From: Sphagnum magellanicum
Taxonomy: Eukaryota > Streptophyta > Sphagnopsida > Sphagnales > Sphagnaceae
Length of the DNA stretch: 64,000 nt
Reading direction: 5' to 3'
Assembly (NCBI GenBank): GCA_021904315.1
Contig: CM038907.1
Location: 20,963,223 to 21,027,222 of the forward strand
The translations under genes were made by a program, and so were the position numbers. The notes under the pieces are model-generated. The model made no database searches. It worked only from the letters and a program-made list of their open reading frames with translations, and was not told the origin of the DNA. Below are positions 37,060 to 47,550 of the stretch, in pieces. Numbering within the stretch: position 1 is the stretch's first letter; each line of letters opens with the position of its first letter.

Positions 37060-37880
37060 TTGGGGCACGTTTTTTAGTTCACAACACTTTGGGGGTAGAA
37101 GGGTGCGTTGGAGCTCTGGGGACTAGGAAGAGTGACAAGTAAGTCAATTACTCGCACAAACTTACATAAACCAAACAACACGTTGGTTAGTGCATAATTA
37201 AGACATTTTTGGTGCATGGACAAGCCACGGGCAAACACGAACTCACAAGACTCGCCATGGCCCAGACTTGAAGGAAGCCACCACCTTCCCCCTTATAGTA
37301 TTTTTTGTGCCTGGCCACAAGGCCAGCACCCAAATGTCATTTTGTCCTGGGATTCCCACATTGGAATCCCCACGTTGGAATCCCAAAATTCCCAAAATTG
37401 GGACTCCCGCAACTTTGGAGGCCCATAACTTCTTCTATAGACCTTTGATTGAGATGAAATCTAAAGCAAAGTTGTAACCCTTGTCAAGAGCTTTCCAACA
37501 ATATGTGGAACGCCACCTTCACATAAGGAAATTAGAGTGATTCGTGACTTTTAATGATTGGGAGTCAAAGGGGGACTTTGACTCCCGACCCTTCTTTTGG
37601 CCATAACTCATGTTTTAAGAACTCAAATGGGTCATGCGAACCTATTTTAAACATTTAAGTTCCAAGAACTTTCTAATGATACAAGGAACTTCTCAATCCA
37701 GTGAGTTTTGACCCCTGTGATCGCCCTTTGAAAATTCGAGAATCCATTGGGACTTCAATTCACAAAATGGGAGCTCACTTGGGAGCACACTCTCTTGCAT
37801 TCTGGGAGCATGAAATGTGACTCCTGGGCTCACTCTTAGCCCGCACCTTTGTAAACCCTTGCTTTGGTTGCGAACCCAAG
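37060..37880. other. GC-richer island, possible retrotransposon remnant
   Basis: Clearly less AT-rich than both flanks, with small duplications of TTGGAATCCC at about 37360-37385. Two overlapping plus-strand frames (37216-37428, 37268-37477) show no domain. I suspect part of an LTR or other element but found no paired terminus. Confidence 0.3.
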
Positions 37881-40780
37881 GCTACACTTACAACAATCCA
37901 ACCTGAGCATCTTTCACACTCATCAAAGTCAATCTTGTATAAATCTTAACATCATTTGTTATGTGTTGGCAAGTTTTAAACATGACATGCCCAAAACAAG
38001 TACCCTCATACACCCGTAACATTTTCAAATGCTCAAATCAACAATAGATCACAATGTCATAACTAACTTTCAAGATTAGGCAACACATGCAAATCCATGG
38101 TCTTTTGGACCATTTCAAGCAACACATGTTCCATGAGATTTTAACAAGAAGGAAAATTGACACAAGGACATTAACAAAAAACTAACCTTTATAGCCAGAT
38201 GTTTTTACATGTTAACAAATGTTTATATCTTTTACAAATGTAAATAACCAAATCTTCTAAAAATCATTGTTATATTTTTTCACCATGCTTGTAAAGATTT
38301 ATTTAGCCAAAAATCATTATTCCTCACCTATGATTCAAAACAAAACATTTAGTCTTTTAAGGCATACAAATACACATTAGATTATTTAGGCATACAATAT
38401 AATGTGAATTTGTCGCAATCATAAACACATCATGTTCATTATTTGCACTTTACATTCACCTTTTATATTTTTCATTCAATGTTTTCACATCTCATGTCAC
38501 TAAAGCAACCTTGATAATGACACCACTATTGTTGTCCTCAACCTTCAATCTCAAGTCCTAAACTTTATACCCTAAAAATCAATCAATATTGCATCATTTG
38601 ACCTAAACCCTAACCCTAAAAAGATGATCCATGTCCAAACCATATATGAATATGATAATCATAGTTGTCACCATCCATCACCAAATATGCATATATTACT
38701 TGCAACATCCATAACCCACTTTAAATTGTTATGAATATGATAAGGATATAATAAATTAATGTCCCATCTAGATATGAGTAAGATAAAAATATAAACCTAT
38801 TACAAACGTACCAGTTATGGATAGGGTCGGTTATAAAAATTGAGTTAGAATCCAATGAGCCATTATATATATTAATAACTAAGAAAAAATCTATAATTGG
38901 CCAACACTATAAAAAACCTTTGTATTTGTGTGAAGTTTGAAATAAAAATTTGACCTAAATTGAAAACCAATTTGTGAGTGATAATAATGGGAAAGCTTAA
39001 TTAGATTTCTTAACAAAAGGTGGTTGGATGTAACATTTATTCCAACAATGATGATTCATTAAAACTAGTTTAGGTAAAACAACTTTAATACCAATAAGTC
39101 ATCATTTTGAATGAATTGTCCTTTGGTCAATGGGTTTTAGTTAAATGAGACATCTAATGAAATTGAACATAAGAAATTGACATCATTAACCAAAATGGTT
39201 AATGGGTTTTAGTCAAGTTGAACATTTAATCAAGTTGAACATAAATAATTAACATCATTAATCAACTATGACCAATGTTTATAGTCAAATGGGACATCTT
39301 ATGTTAAGTAATGGGTTAGCCCATTGTACATAAGTATTACGTACCTACCTCCTACCTCCCACCTATAATTTTACAACCTACTTACGTACCTACCTACCTA
39401 AATGTATTACCCACCTACCTAAAGGGTGTATGCATTATCTAGTGGTTCATTTTAAATAGATACAACATTCACAAGAATCATAAGCAAGTTTTTATAAATG
39501 ATCCATATGAATATTTAAGATTTTGTTAGTGTAATCTTTGACTATTAAAGTTTTAGTCCCTTATGAAATCTCTTAAAACTAAATACATCCATATTGAAAA
39601 TGTTATTATTAACTGGTATGGTGAAATCACTTTCAAAATCCTAAAAAAAAACACTCATAAAATTCATAAGAATAAAAGCCCATTTAGATATTTCAATCAT
39701 GTACCCATTGGGCACAAAAAAATAGACAAATGAAAAGAAAAATTCATTTCAAAACAACCTTTGAAAACAAAGTCCAATTATGCCTTTTCAAATGTTCATA
39801 AATACCATTTGGTTAAGGTTTCACAAAAAAAGAAATCACATTAACTTTATGATTTCATTCTTCAACCCATGTTGAGTCACTATAAACAATTCGGAGTGGG
39901 ATTCAATATGAATTCTTGAATTTTTTAACAATCTAGCTAATTGATTAGTCCCTTTTTTTTTTTTTCAAAAGTCCATTATTAATAATGATTTCATTATTTT
40001 CAAAAAATAACTATGCAAATGTCTTTATAATCAATTTTAATTTAGAATGAATAATCATTTAATGAATTTCAAGTTTAATTATTTACCATAAGCATTTAAA
40101 CATAAAACACCTTCCAAAAATTATTACTATGACTCCAAAAGTGCGCCACCATACCTTGCATTCACCCTAAATGTACTTACTACCTACCTACCTACCTAAC
40201 AACCCACCCATCTATCCACTTACTTACCTACCTCTTACAATGTACCTACCTACGCATCTCATAGTCTTGTAGTGATGTGTCAAAATAACATGTGAAATAA
40301 AAAATTTGACAAAAATTATACACCTTTTGATGGTGTGGTCCATTGGTTAAAGACTTGATTTATCATTGGGGAGATCAATAGTTCAATTTCTAATACTTGT
40401 AACCTGTGTACATGCTTAGAGGGCTAAGGTAAATAGGTTAGGCTAGGGAAAGTATGTTATCACCTACCTATTTAAAATTTTACAACCTACCTACCACAAT
40501 AATAATAATAATAATAATAATAATTTTTAAATAAATTATGTAAATATGGAAATAAGTTTGATTAGTCAAATGGTCCATTGTTCAAAATGACCTGTTAAAT
40601 GATACATTATTTTGCTAATAAAAAAACCACCCAATCACAATGGACATGTCAAAATTGATTTTTCTAAAATGATGGAATGGTATTTTTGGCACTTATCCAA
40701 AGTGGAACACATATTTAATTAATTATAAACTTTACAAAAGTCTAGAAATACCAACAAATGATTTACACCGTGCAAATAAT
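37881..40780. other. AT-rich stretch with CCTA-type words
   Basis: No gene is supported. Short CCTACCTAC runs occur at about 39340-39420, 40170-40250 and 40440-40495, and an (AAT)9 run at 40498-40524. Confidence 0.5.
40498..40524. repeat. (AAT)9 microsatellite
   Basis: A perfect trinucleotide run. Confidence 0.9.
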
Positions 40781-40799
40781 GTGATTTTCAACTACAAAT

Positions 40800-41165
40800 A
40801 TGACTTAGTGGCCACCAAGTTGTTCACCACAACAAAAGATTTCAATAAAGCAACAAAAAACATATAGGTCAAACATCAAAATTACACCTTGTGGCCACCA
40901 AATTTTAACCATAAAATAATCTAAAACAAGTAATAAAATAAATCTTTACGTCCATCATCAAATTACACCTTGTAGCCACCAGCTTTTAACCATTAAAAAA
41001 ATCTAGAACAAGTAATAAAATACATCTTTACATCCATCATCAAATTACACCTTGTGGCCACTGGATCTTAACCATAGTAGAAAAATTAAAACAAGTAGCA
41101 AAATGCATCTTTGCATCCATCATCAAATTACACCTTGTGGCCATTAGGGTTTTGACCACAACCAA
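40800..41165. repeat. ~82-bp tandem array with TGGCCACCA core
   Basis: Five units, with CTTGTGGCCACC or variants at about 40805, 40889, 40970, 41052 and 41135. Each of the last four also carries CATCATCAAATTACAC-like and TTTTAACCA blocks. It lies on the left side of the 42-51 kb cluster of decayed genes. Confidence 0.85.
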
Positions 41166-41880
41166 AAATAAAATGGAGTCATTAACATAAGAAAATTAAC
41201 ACAAATCAACAAAATTTATTGAAAATTTAAAATACAATTTCAAGTTTGAACCAAGTTAATGCCCAACTTGTTGATAATTCTTACTACAAATGAAATTGAA
41301 AATATAAGAGACTCCAACAAACATATTAATGGAATAATTAAAACATATTTGTGACATAAAAATTGAACCTACTTACCAACTATAATATTATCATAAATGA
41401 AATACTTTAAGTAACCCTAAAACAATGCAAATCTTAAGACTAAGGTCAATTCCTCTTCATCTTTGGACTTTTGTGATGGTCCATGGTCAAATATGCAATT
41501 ATATTTGCATTATCTTGAAATAAGAATCCTAATGGCAAACATTGATTTCTCCCTTTCAGAACTACAAACGTCGTCACAAAATTTGCAAACAACAAACACA
41601 ACTAGCTATGAACAAAACTCAGTGCCAACAAAAGAAAACATATAACATAATTTTTTTAACATATAAAATAAGAAATGACCTTAAAGATAAAAAATGAAAA
41701 CAAATGAAACGATTCAAAGTGCATACCCAAAGATGGTTAGGCATTAACATGATTGCCATTGTCACATTTCATATATTGCATTAACTAAGAATAATTTCAT
41801 GAAGAAGAATTTAAATGAAATTTAAACTACTTAACCAAAACATCATAATGATTTTGAATTGTGCTTGTCGAAAGCAATTT
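41166..41880. other. AT-rich stretch inside the decayed cluster
   Basis: No gene is supported between the 82-bp array and the first HAD-like fragment. The plus-strand frame 41463-41645 looks like chance. Confidence 0.4.
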
Positions 41881-41884
41881 AATT

Positions 41885-42350
41885 AAGGCTAGCCACAAAT
41901 GAGATGCTAAGTCCAACAATTGCACCTTATTATTTGGTAACAACTCACCTTTGAAGGACTCTAGAAAAAGACCATTCCATTTCGAATTTCAAAGTGTTTT
42001 ACTGGGTTCATTGTCAACCAAAAATGTTTAATCTTCCTTCCCATAAGGTAACCCATGGCAACCATAGTACACATGTTTTAAATCCTTCAAATAATAATAG
42101 GACCCAAGAGAAATTTGACCAAAAGTCTTCGAACATTATTCACATCTCTAAATAAAAAAAAATTGATTGATGAATATAGCTGGAATCAACATTGGAGATA
42201 CCTCAAGCACATCCTCCAGTTTCATACAAGACCAAATTGCGATGTAAAACTTTTCAATTGCATGAGCAAAAAAATGCTTCACTCCAATTCTCACTTCGAC
42301 TTTAATCTTGTCAATATTTCTTCCAAACACTCGAGCATTCACTTATAAAA
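41885..42350 (-). pseudogene. FCP1-like HAD phosphatase fragment, copy 2
   Basis: On the minus strand one frame reads from about 42342 to 41945 with four stops (TAG, TAA, TAA, TGA). It contains AIEKFYIAIWSCMKLEDVL, then YYGCHGLPYGKED, then FLVDNEPSK and NGLFLESFKG. The order IW-S-x-MK, (V/I)D(D/N)xP(Y/S)K and F.E.F is that of the FCP1/SCP (NLI-interacting factor) branch of HAD phosphatases, and it aligns with the fragment at 43.2-43.9 kb. The frame may end at a splice donor TTCAAAG|GTGAGTTG. The stops fit single C-to-T changes of Gln or Arg codons. It is a dead copy. The plus-strand frame 42115-42348 is its shadow. Confidence 0.6.
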
Positions 42351-42740
42351 TAGCAAATTGAAGGAAATAGCAGAGTACACCATTCACACTTTAAATTAGT
42401 AATTTTTTGGGCCCTAAAGGCCTCAAGTGTAGACGTGAACACAAATATATACCTTTGCTCACTTGGGCTTGATGTGAACGAATCTTGAATTACAAAAAAA
42501 CTAAAACATGCCCTAATTAAATGCACATAACACAAAATATTAAGGTGTTATGCACACCTTCAAAATTCAACTCATGATCAAATAACAATGTCCAATCAAA
42601 AATATTGTTGTCATGTTATACAACATGTTGAACTACCCCGAATTTAAAAAAATATTTCAAGAAAACATCACATGTGGGCACTAGGTGACATTATAACATA
42701 TTAAACAAGACAATGACAAAAAGCTAGAACTAAACACATG

Positions 42741-42992
42741 CAACAAGACCCTAACAACCATTAGGCCAATTCTAACAAACCCTAATAGCCACCAGGCCAG
42801 ATCCAACAAGACCTTGACGGCCATTAGGCCTATTCCAACAAGACCTTAGTGACCACCATGCCAATTCCAACAAGACTTTAGTGACCACCATGCCAGTTCC
42901 AACAAGACCCTAGCAACCACTAAGCTTATTCAACAAAACCATGGCGGCCACCGAGCCAGTTCTAATAAAACCCTAGTGGCCACCATGTAATA
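42741..42992. repeat. 32-bp tandem array with GGCCACCATG core
   Basis: About eight units, with CCAACAAGACC recurring near 42741, 42772, 42804, 42836, 42868, 42900, 42931 and 42962. Each is followed by a (T/C)AGTGACCACCATGCCA-like block. The core is the same as in the 82-bp array at 40.8 kb. Confidence 0.85.
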
Positions 42993-43156
42993 TATCTTGA
43001 AGTCCTCTAATTTATTACCATGAAACTAAATATGCACAATTTATAACACAAGAACTAATAATACCTAATTTACATTTAGTATCAATCAAATAAATAGACA
43101 ACAACCCAAAAAAATTCAACATTGCATAGGACATAATAAATAGAGAACTAATTAAA

Positions 43157-43895
43157 ATATTTCACCTCTTTTTGTTTGTAGGTTTAAATTTCATCTTGTT
43201 ACAAAAAATATCATTACATTTGGAAGAGCAAGGTTTAGCCAATTTTTCATATTGAAGGTTAGAAGCAAGAATGTGTCTAATCCTCTCAAAAGGATTAGAC
43301 TTTACAAATTTACAGATATACATTCCGAAGGAGAACGGTTTTGAACAAGTATTCACCGTCTGTTTGGGACCCATAAAACCTCTCAAAAAAAATGGCATCA
43401 AAGGGAGGATTAAATAAACTCTTGTAAGGCATGTCATCTATAAGCAATGTATTTTCATAGTTCGTACTAGGAAAAACACTAAAAAATGCGTTTAGGTTTT
43501 TATGGAAAACAGGTTTTTTGGGCTTTCCAGGGAGGAAATGCTCATTTTTTAAGCATAACATTTGGTTTACTATTCTTGAAGATTCGAGGTGAAAACCAAT
43601 TCTCTCCCTGATTATTTCCAAGTGACTAGAGAAATTTCTTTTCATTATAGAAAACCATATGTACATAGTGAATTTTGTTGCATAACTAGAGAGGAACTCT
43701 TTCAACCCAAGTCACAAAATCATTGGCCAAGATCTAGTTGGACCCTCCCCTATCACTACTAGTATTCCATTCAAATCAAAAATCAAATGGTATTCATTCA
43801 CCTAGAAATTTTTTCAACAACCAAGATGTTGCAATTTCATGTGATCCTTGTTTGGAATGTGGATCATACGTAAATGTGTCCTTAACATTGAAAAA
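43157..43895 (-). pseudogene. FCP1-like HAD phosphatase fragment, copy 1
   Basis: After a possible acceptor (TTTCTAG) at about 43803 the minus strand reads LIFDLNGILV, one TGA, then LKEFLSSYATKF, IWFSIMKRN, KPVFHKNL, and NTLLIDDMPYKSLFNPP followed by AIFFERF. The first block is HAD motif I, with Asn where the second catalytic Asp normally stands. The last is the conserved DDxPYK segment. The stop falls where this family has RPG, which fits CGA to TGA and CC to CT changes. The C-terminal part (43162-43330) continues in another frame with a basic end, so there is also a frameshift. The family dephosphorylates proteins such as the RNA polymerase II tail. This copy cannot be translated whole. Confidence 0.65.
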
Positions 43896-44399
43896 TTTTG
43901 TGCAAACGACTACATCATCTAGTCCTATCATCTAGTTTTCTAGTGACGGGGACAGACACTGGACCTATGAGTTCACCAAATGCACGCATTCATAAGAAAA
44001 CCTTCACATTGAAATAATAAAGAAGATTATTTTGGCAAATTATGGATTACTTTGAACTTTCAATGGTATTAGACAAATATTCATGGCAAATTGATGACTA
44101 CTTTGAACTCTCAAAAATATTGGACAAACATTCGTAGTGGCATGAAGTTCAAACTCTCAACTTCCTATTATCAAGTTCAATTATCTTCAATTGTATTTCA
44201 GTAGTGTATTTATATTTGCTAGCACTCCAATAACAATAAAGTAACTTCACACATCACAAAACTAATAAGATTGTTTCAAAAAATTTAAAATAAAAAAGGT
44301 AGCATTACCATTTCTCAACTCTAAAAGTACAAATTTTCAAACATTTTTCTTCTTTAGCTAAACTACCTTCAAGACAAAAAAAACATGCAAAGGACTCAC

Positions 44400-44596
44400 C
44401 TCCAAATTGTCGTTATGGCAAAAATGAATTTCCATTTCTTGACCTCCAAAATGATACAAGGGATCTTCCATCAAGGAAGCCCCTACATCTTGGATACAAG
44501 GAATTGTGCGGCCATTCGTTAAATTTGTAGCCGCAATAATTACCTTCTCTTCACGAACACTAGTGCAATCACCTTTTGATTCATTCTTAGAATTCC
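44400..44596 (-). pseudogene. Exon-like open segment upstream of the HAD fragments
   Basis: An uninterrupted minus-strand segment bounded by an acceptor (TTTTAATTCAG|GG) and a donor (TTGGAG|GTGAGT). It encodes an acidic stretch with EEKVIIAATNLTNGRTIP and HFGGQEMEIHFCHND. It lies between the HAD fragments and the frames at 45.9-47.3 kb on the same strand, so it may be an exon of the same former gene. No family is recognised. Confidence 0.4.
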
Positions 44597-44639
44597 CTGA
44601 ATTAAAACAAGAGACATCAAACACAATTTTAAAATTGAA

Positions 44640-45360
44640 TTGAATTCAACATACATCTCACAATGCATTGAGTAGAAAGATTCAAAAGAGCTCACAATTA
44701 CCGTGAAAGGAAATTTTTTTGTCTAAAATTCTATGCCTCATATTAGAAGGATATGAGGTCTTGAATATATTTACATTACACTTGTGCAGTACAAATTCCA
44801 AACCATTTACACACAAAAGTTGAAACAAATAAAATTTTAATGCACAATTTTACATATCATAGAAAACATCATAATTGATCATGACTAAACAATGAAAATA
44901 CTAAAATAGGGCAGAAGAAATATTTAGAAAAAGACATTGCATTAATTTTAACCTATTCATATAACCTAAAATATTACATAGTATTAAATAGATGGTCGTT
45001 GATATCTCAAAGGAATAGTCCGACATGCTATTATCGACAAGCCTAGCAACAACAACCTTTAATGATTCCTTATTTAATGTGATTCACGCATAAGAATTGG
45101 GAGAGCTATGCCTAGTGGTTGCCAAGCATTTAAAGACATGTATCTTGTCATATGTTACACAAGAATGCCTAATGGCCACCATGCGTTTAACGACATTGTA
45201 TCTATCATGGTGGCCGCCTTAAGTTTACACCTATGCATTCATCAAACTAGTTATCGATAAACTTGGTGACCACTAGGTGTGTAATGACATTCACATTCAA
45301 TGGTTAAGCCTAAAGGCCACCAAGCATGCATGGGAAAAAGAAATTATATTCACGCCTTAT
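44640..45360. other. Stretch with scattered TGGCCACCA-type motifs
   Basis: No coding sequence is seen. At 45110-45330 several motif variants recur about 60-80 bp apart (AGTGGTTGCCAAGC, AATGGCCACCATGC, GGTGGCCGCC, GGTGACCACTAGG, AAGGCCACCAAGC), like eroded units of the arrays at 40.8 and 42.7 kb. Confidence 0.5.
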
Positions 45361-45399
45361 TGAAATACTAGTGTGAACTTGGTGCATAATACACCCCCC

Positions 45400-45552
45400 C
45401 CTGACGAACAAAACCCATCAAAAAAAAAAAAAACAAAGGTCCGGGCAGTTTAACTGACACAGAAAACAAAACCCATCAAAAAAAAAAAAAAAAGGTCCGT
45501 GCTGGCCCGGGCAGTGCCCGGAAACTGCCCGGACAGACGGACAGACAGACAT
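45400..45552. repeat. CG-rich insert with poly-A tracts, duplication and hairpin
   Basis: AACAAAACCCATCA followed by a poly-A run and AAGGTCCG occurs twice, 57-58 bp apart (45407 and 45465). The second copy leads into a hairpin with arms CCGGGCAGT (45508-45516) and ACTGCCCGG (45525-45533), then a (GACA)-type run. The block has many intact CG dinucleotides in a CG-poor neighbourhood, which suggests recent arrival or weak methylation. Confidence 0.75.
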
Positions 45553-45849
45553 GTAACTTTAATATATAAGATGGCAATGCAACCACCAAGTGATATTCTT
45601 GTAGACAAGAAGATGTCATCAATTCACTAGAAATGTACAACACAAACAACACTTTGACAGACATTACTTGAACTAAAAGTCGAATCTTATCACAAATATG
45701 ACATAACGAAAGAAAATTATGCAAACTAAATTACATTTAAAGCATAAAAAGGAGAGTTCATAATATTTCATCTTTCTCATCTTTCTTAATTTACAATTAT
45801 CACAAATCTACATTTAATAATCATTAGACATATTTGCAACTGTACAACC

Positions 45850-46338
45850 CTATATCAACTTAACCAAGGAAAATTTTCAAGGGGCTCAATGTATCCATAG
45901 GAGGCACGATGTTTAACAATTTTTCACCAGCCTTTTTCTCCTTATCATCTACATTTGTCGCCTACAACTTTAGCCTTAATGATGATGTTATTGATGTGTG
46001 CGAGATTGAAGATGTTAAAAAGACTAACAATTCAACACCAACTTGAACATCTTATTCAATGTCAATAGAATTTTCCTTGCTTTGAAACAATACAGAATTC
46101 CGCTTTCATTTACTCAAAATTTTCTATTCCTTCATTGTTGACGGATTCCTTTTTTTCTTCGTGCGACTCACAATGCCCATGTTTGATTGGTTCACCCTTG
46201 GGGGAGGAAGATCATCTTGGCTACCGAAAGATTTATCATGTCCTTCTTCAAGGTAATTGGGTACCCCAACCCCAACATCAGCTTGAGCCTCATTTGTGAT
46301 TCTCAAGGCCTTTGCAAGCATTTCTATTGTTGCATCTT
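45850..46338 (-). pseudogene. Decayed exon, minus strand, of unknown protein
   Basis: After the acceptor TATTTTCTAAG a single minus-strand frame runs for about 160 codons. The open part contains MLAKALRITNEAQADVGVGV and KSFGSQDDLPPPRV. It is followed by the same frame with five stops (TAG, TGA, TAA, TAG, TAA) and segments such as DKEKKAGEKLLNIVPP. Every stop is one C-to-T step from a Gln or Arg codon, so the frame is clearly a former coding sequence. No domain is recognised. Confidence 0.5.
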
Positions 46339-46525
46339 AGAAAATAATCGTAAACAAACTTATGTGATTATCTCGCACCTATCCACTTCCATGTTGATGG
46401 GAATACTTTCAAGCACCTTAAAAAATAATTCCTAAGGATGTAAACAACATTTAGACTTAGAAAAATATAATGATCTAATTGAAATGTAATCAAAGATTCA
46501 GTTTCAATAGCAACATTGAAAAAGT

Positions 46526-47320
46526 AAAAACTTACTAGGCATACATATGTTAGTACCCCTTGCCAAAAATGCTAGACGTACAAGATTGCTATGAAATATT
46601 GGTAGTATAATCTTCAACAACGCCTCTAGCAATATCTCATACTTGTATAAACAAAAATATTTGGGAAGGAAGAAATTAAATGAAAAATTAGTGTTGGGAA
46701 CTTCCTCGTTCCAAATATATCCTATATATCTATTTCGATTGTACATGGGAATAGATAAGCATAGAAAAACACCAACTCTTCCATAGGGCCTTTCGAAAAA
46801 CCTATACCCTCTATAGCTCCAACCATGTATTGACCAAATTCAAACCACACCTTCATTATGGATACAAATTTGAGAATAATTGTGAACAAATGCCTAAAAG
46901 ACTTTCAATCACAAACACAAACAACCACTTTGAAAGTCACCTTTGCCTCCAACAAGCCAATTATGAGAGACTCCAAGTCATGACCCTTCCACACAGCAAG
47001 AGTTTCCTTCAATGTGTGTGTTGTGCAGACCACAACAATGGCATGTGGTGTTCGGTCCTATAAAAATGAAGCCAACTTGGGCATGTTGATAACCTCTTTT
47101 AACCCAACCATACTCCCTACACAATCAAACCTATAATGTGTGTCCAAAAGAATTTCCTTTCTTGCAAATGCCTCTAGAGTGGCATTTTCAAGCCACTTCA
47201 ATAGCGCCAATTTAAAGCCAGACGGAGGAGCCTTGTCAAATGGGTTCAGCTTCATTTTCTTCGAGTAAAAATCCTCATAAAGCTTCATATCCAGCTTTAA
47301 AAGTGCAACATTGAAGGATG
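46526..47320 (-). pseudogene. Decayed exon, minus strand, of unknown protein
   Basis: A minus-strand frame from about 47315 to 46527 holds roughly 260 codons with six stops, all TAG or TGA. It contains PFDKAPPSGFKLALLKWLE, AIVVVCTTHTLKETLAVW, GLLEAKVTFKVVVCV and WFEFGQYMVGAIEGIG. It ends at a donor (CCTA|GTAAGT), and the next exon candidate starts at 46338. The start is unclear; ATG 47288 is in frame. Its 5' end faces that of the plus-strand gene at 47551, about 230 bp away. I do not recognise the fold. Confidence 0.5.
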
Positions 47321-47550
47321 CTTGTTGGAGAATTCACTAGCAGCCACTAAATGTTTTAATCCAACATTCTTCATTCTTTGCATGGTAGCCACCATGAGTT
47401 GTAGTCCTTGGTTTGTCACTCGAAAAACACAAGGTATTTTGTGTCCTGATTTCTTTTTGCAAAATGGGTGGGTTGGAGAACAGATGTTATGGCCATAATT
47501 TTGATCTTCAATCTAATGTTGCATTTTATTTGTTCTTGGCTTAACAAGAT
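47321..47550. promoter_or_regulatory. Intergenic gap between two divergent decayed genes
   Basis: A 230-bp gap with the minus-strand frame leaving to the left and the plus-strand frame to the right, which makes it a candidate bidirectional promoter. A GGTAGCCACCATG motif copy sits at about 47385. Confidence 0.35.
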
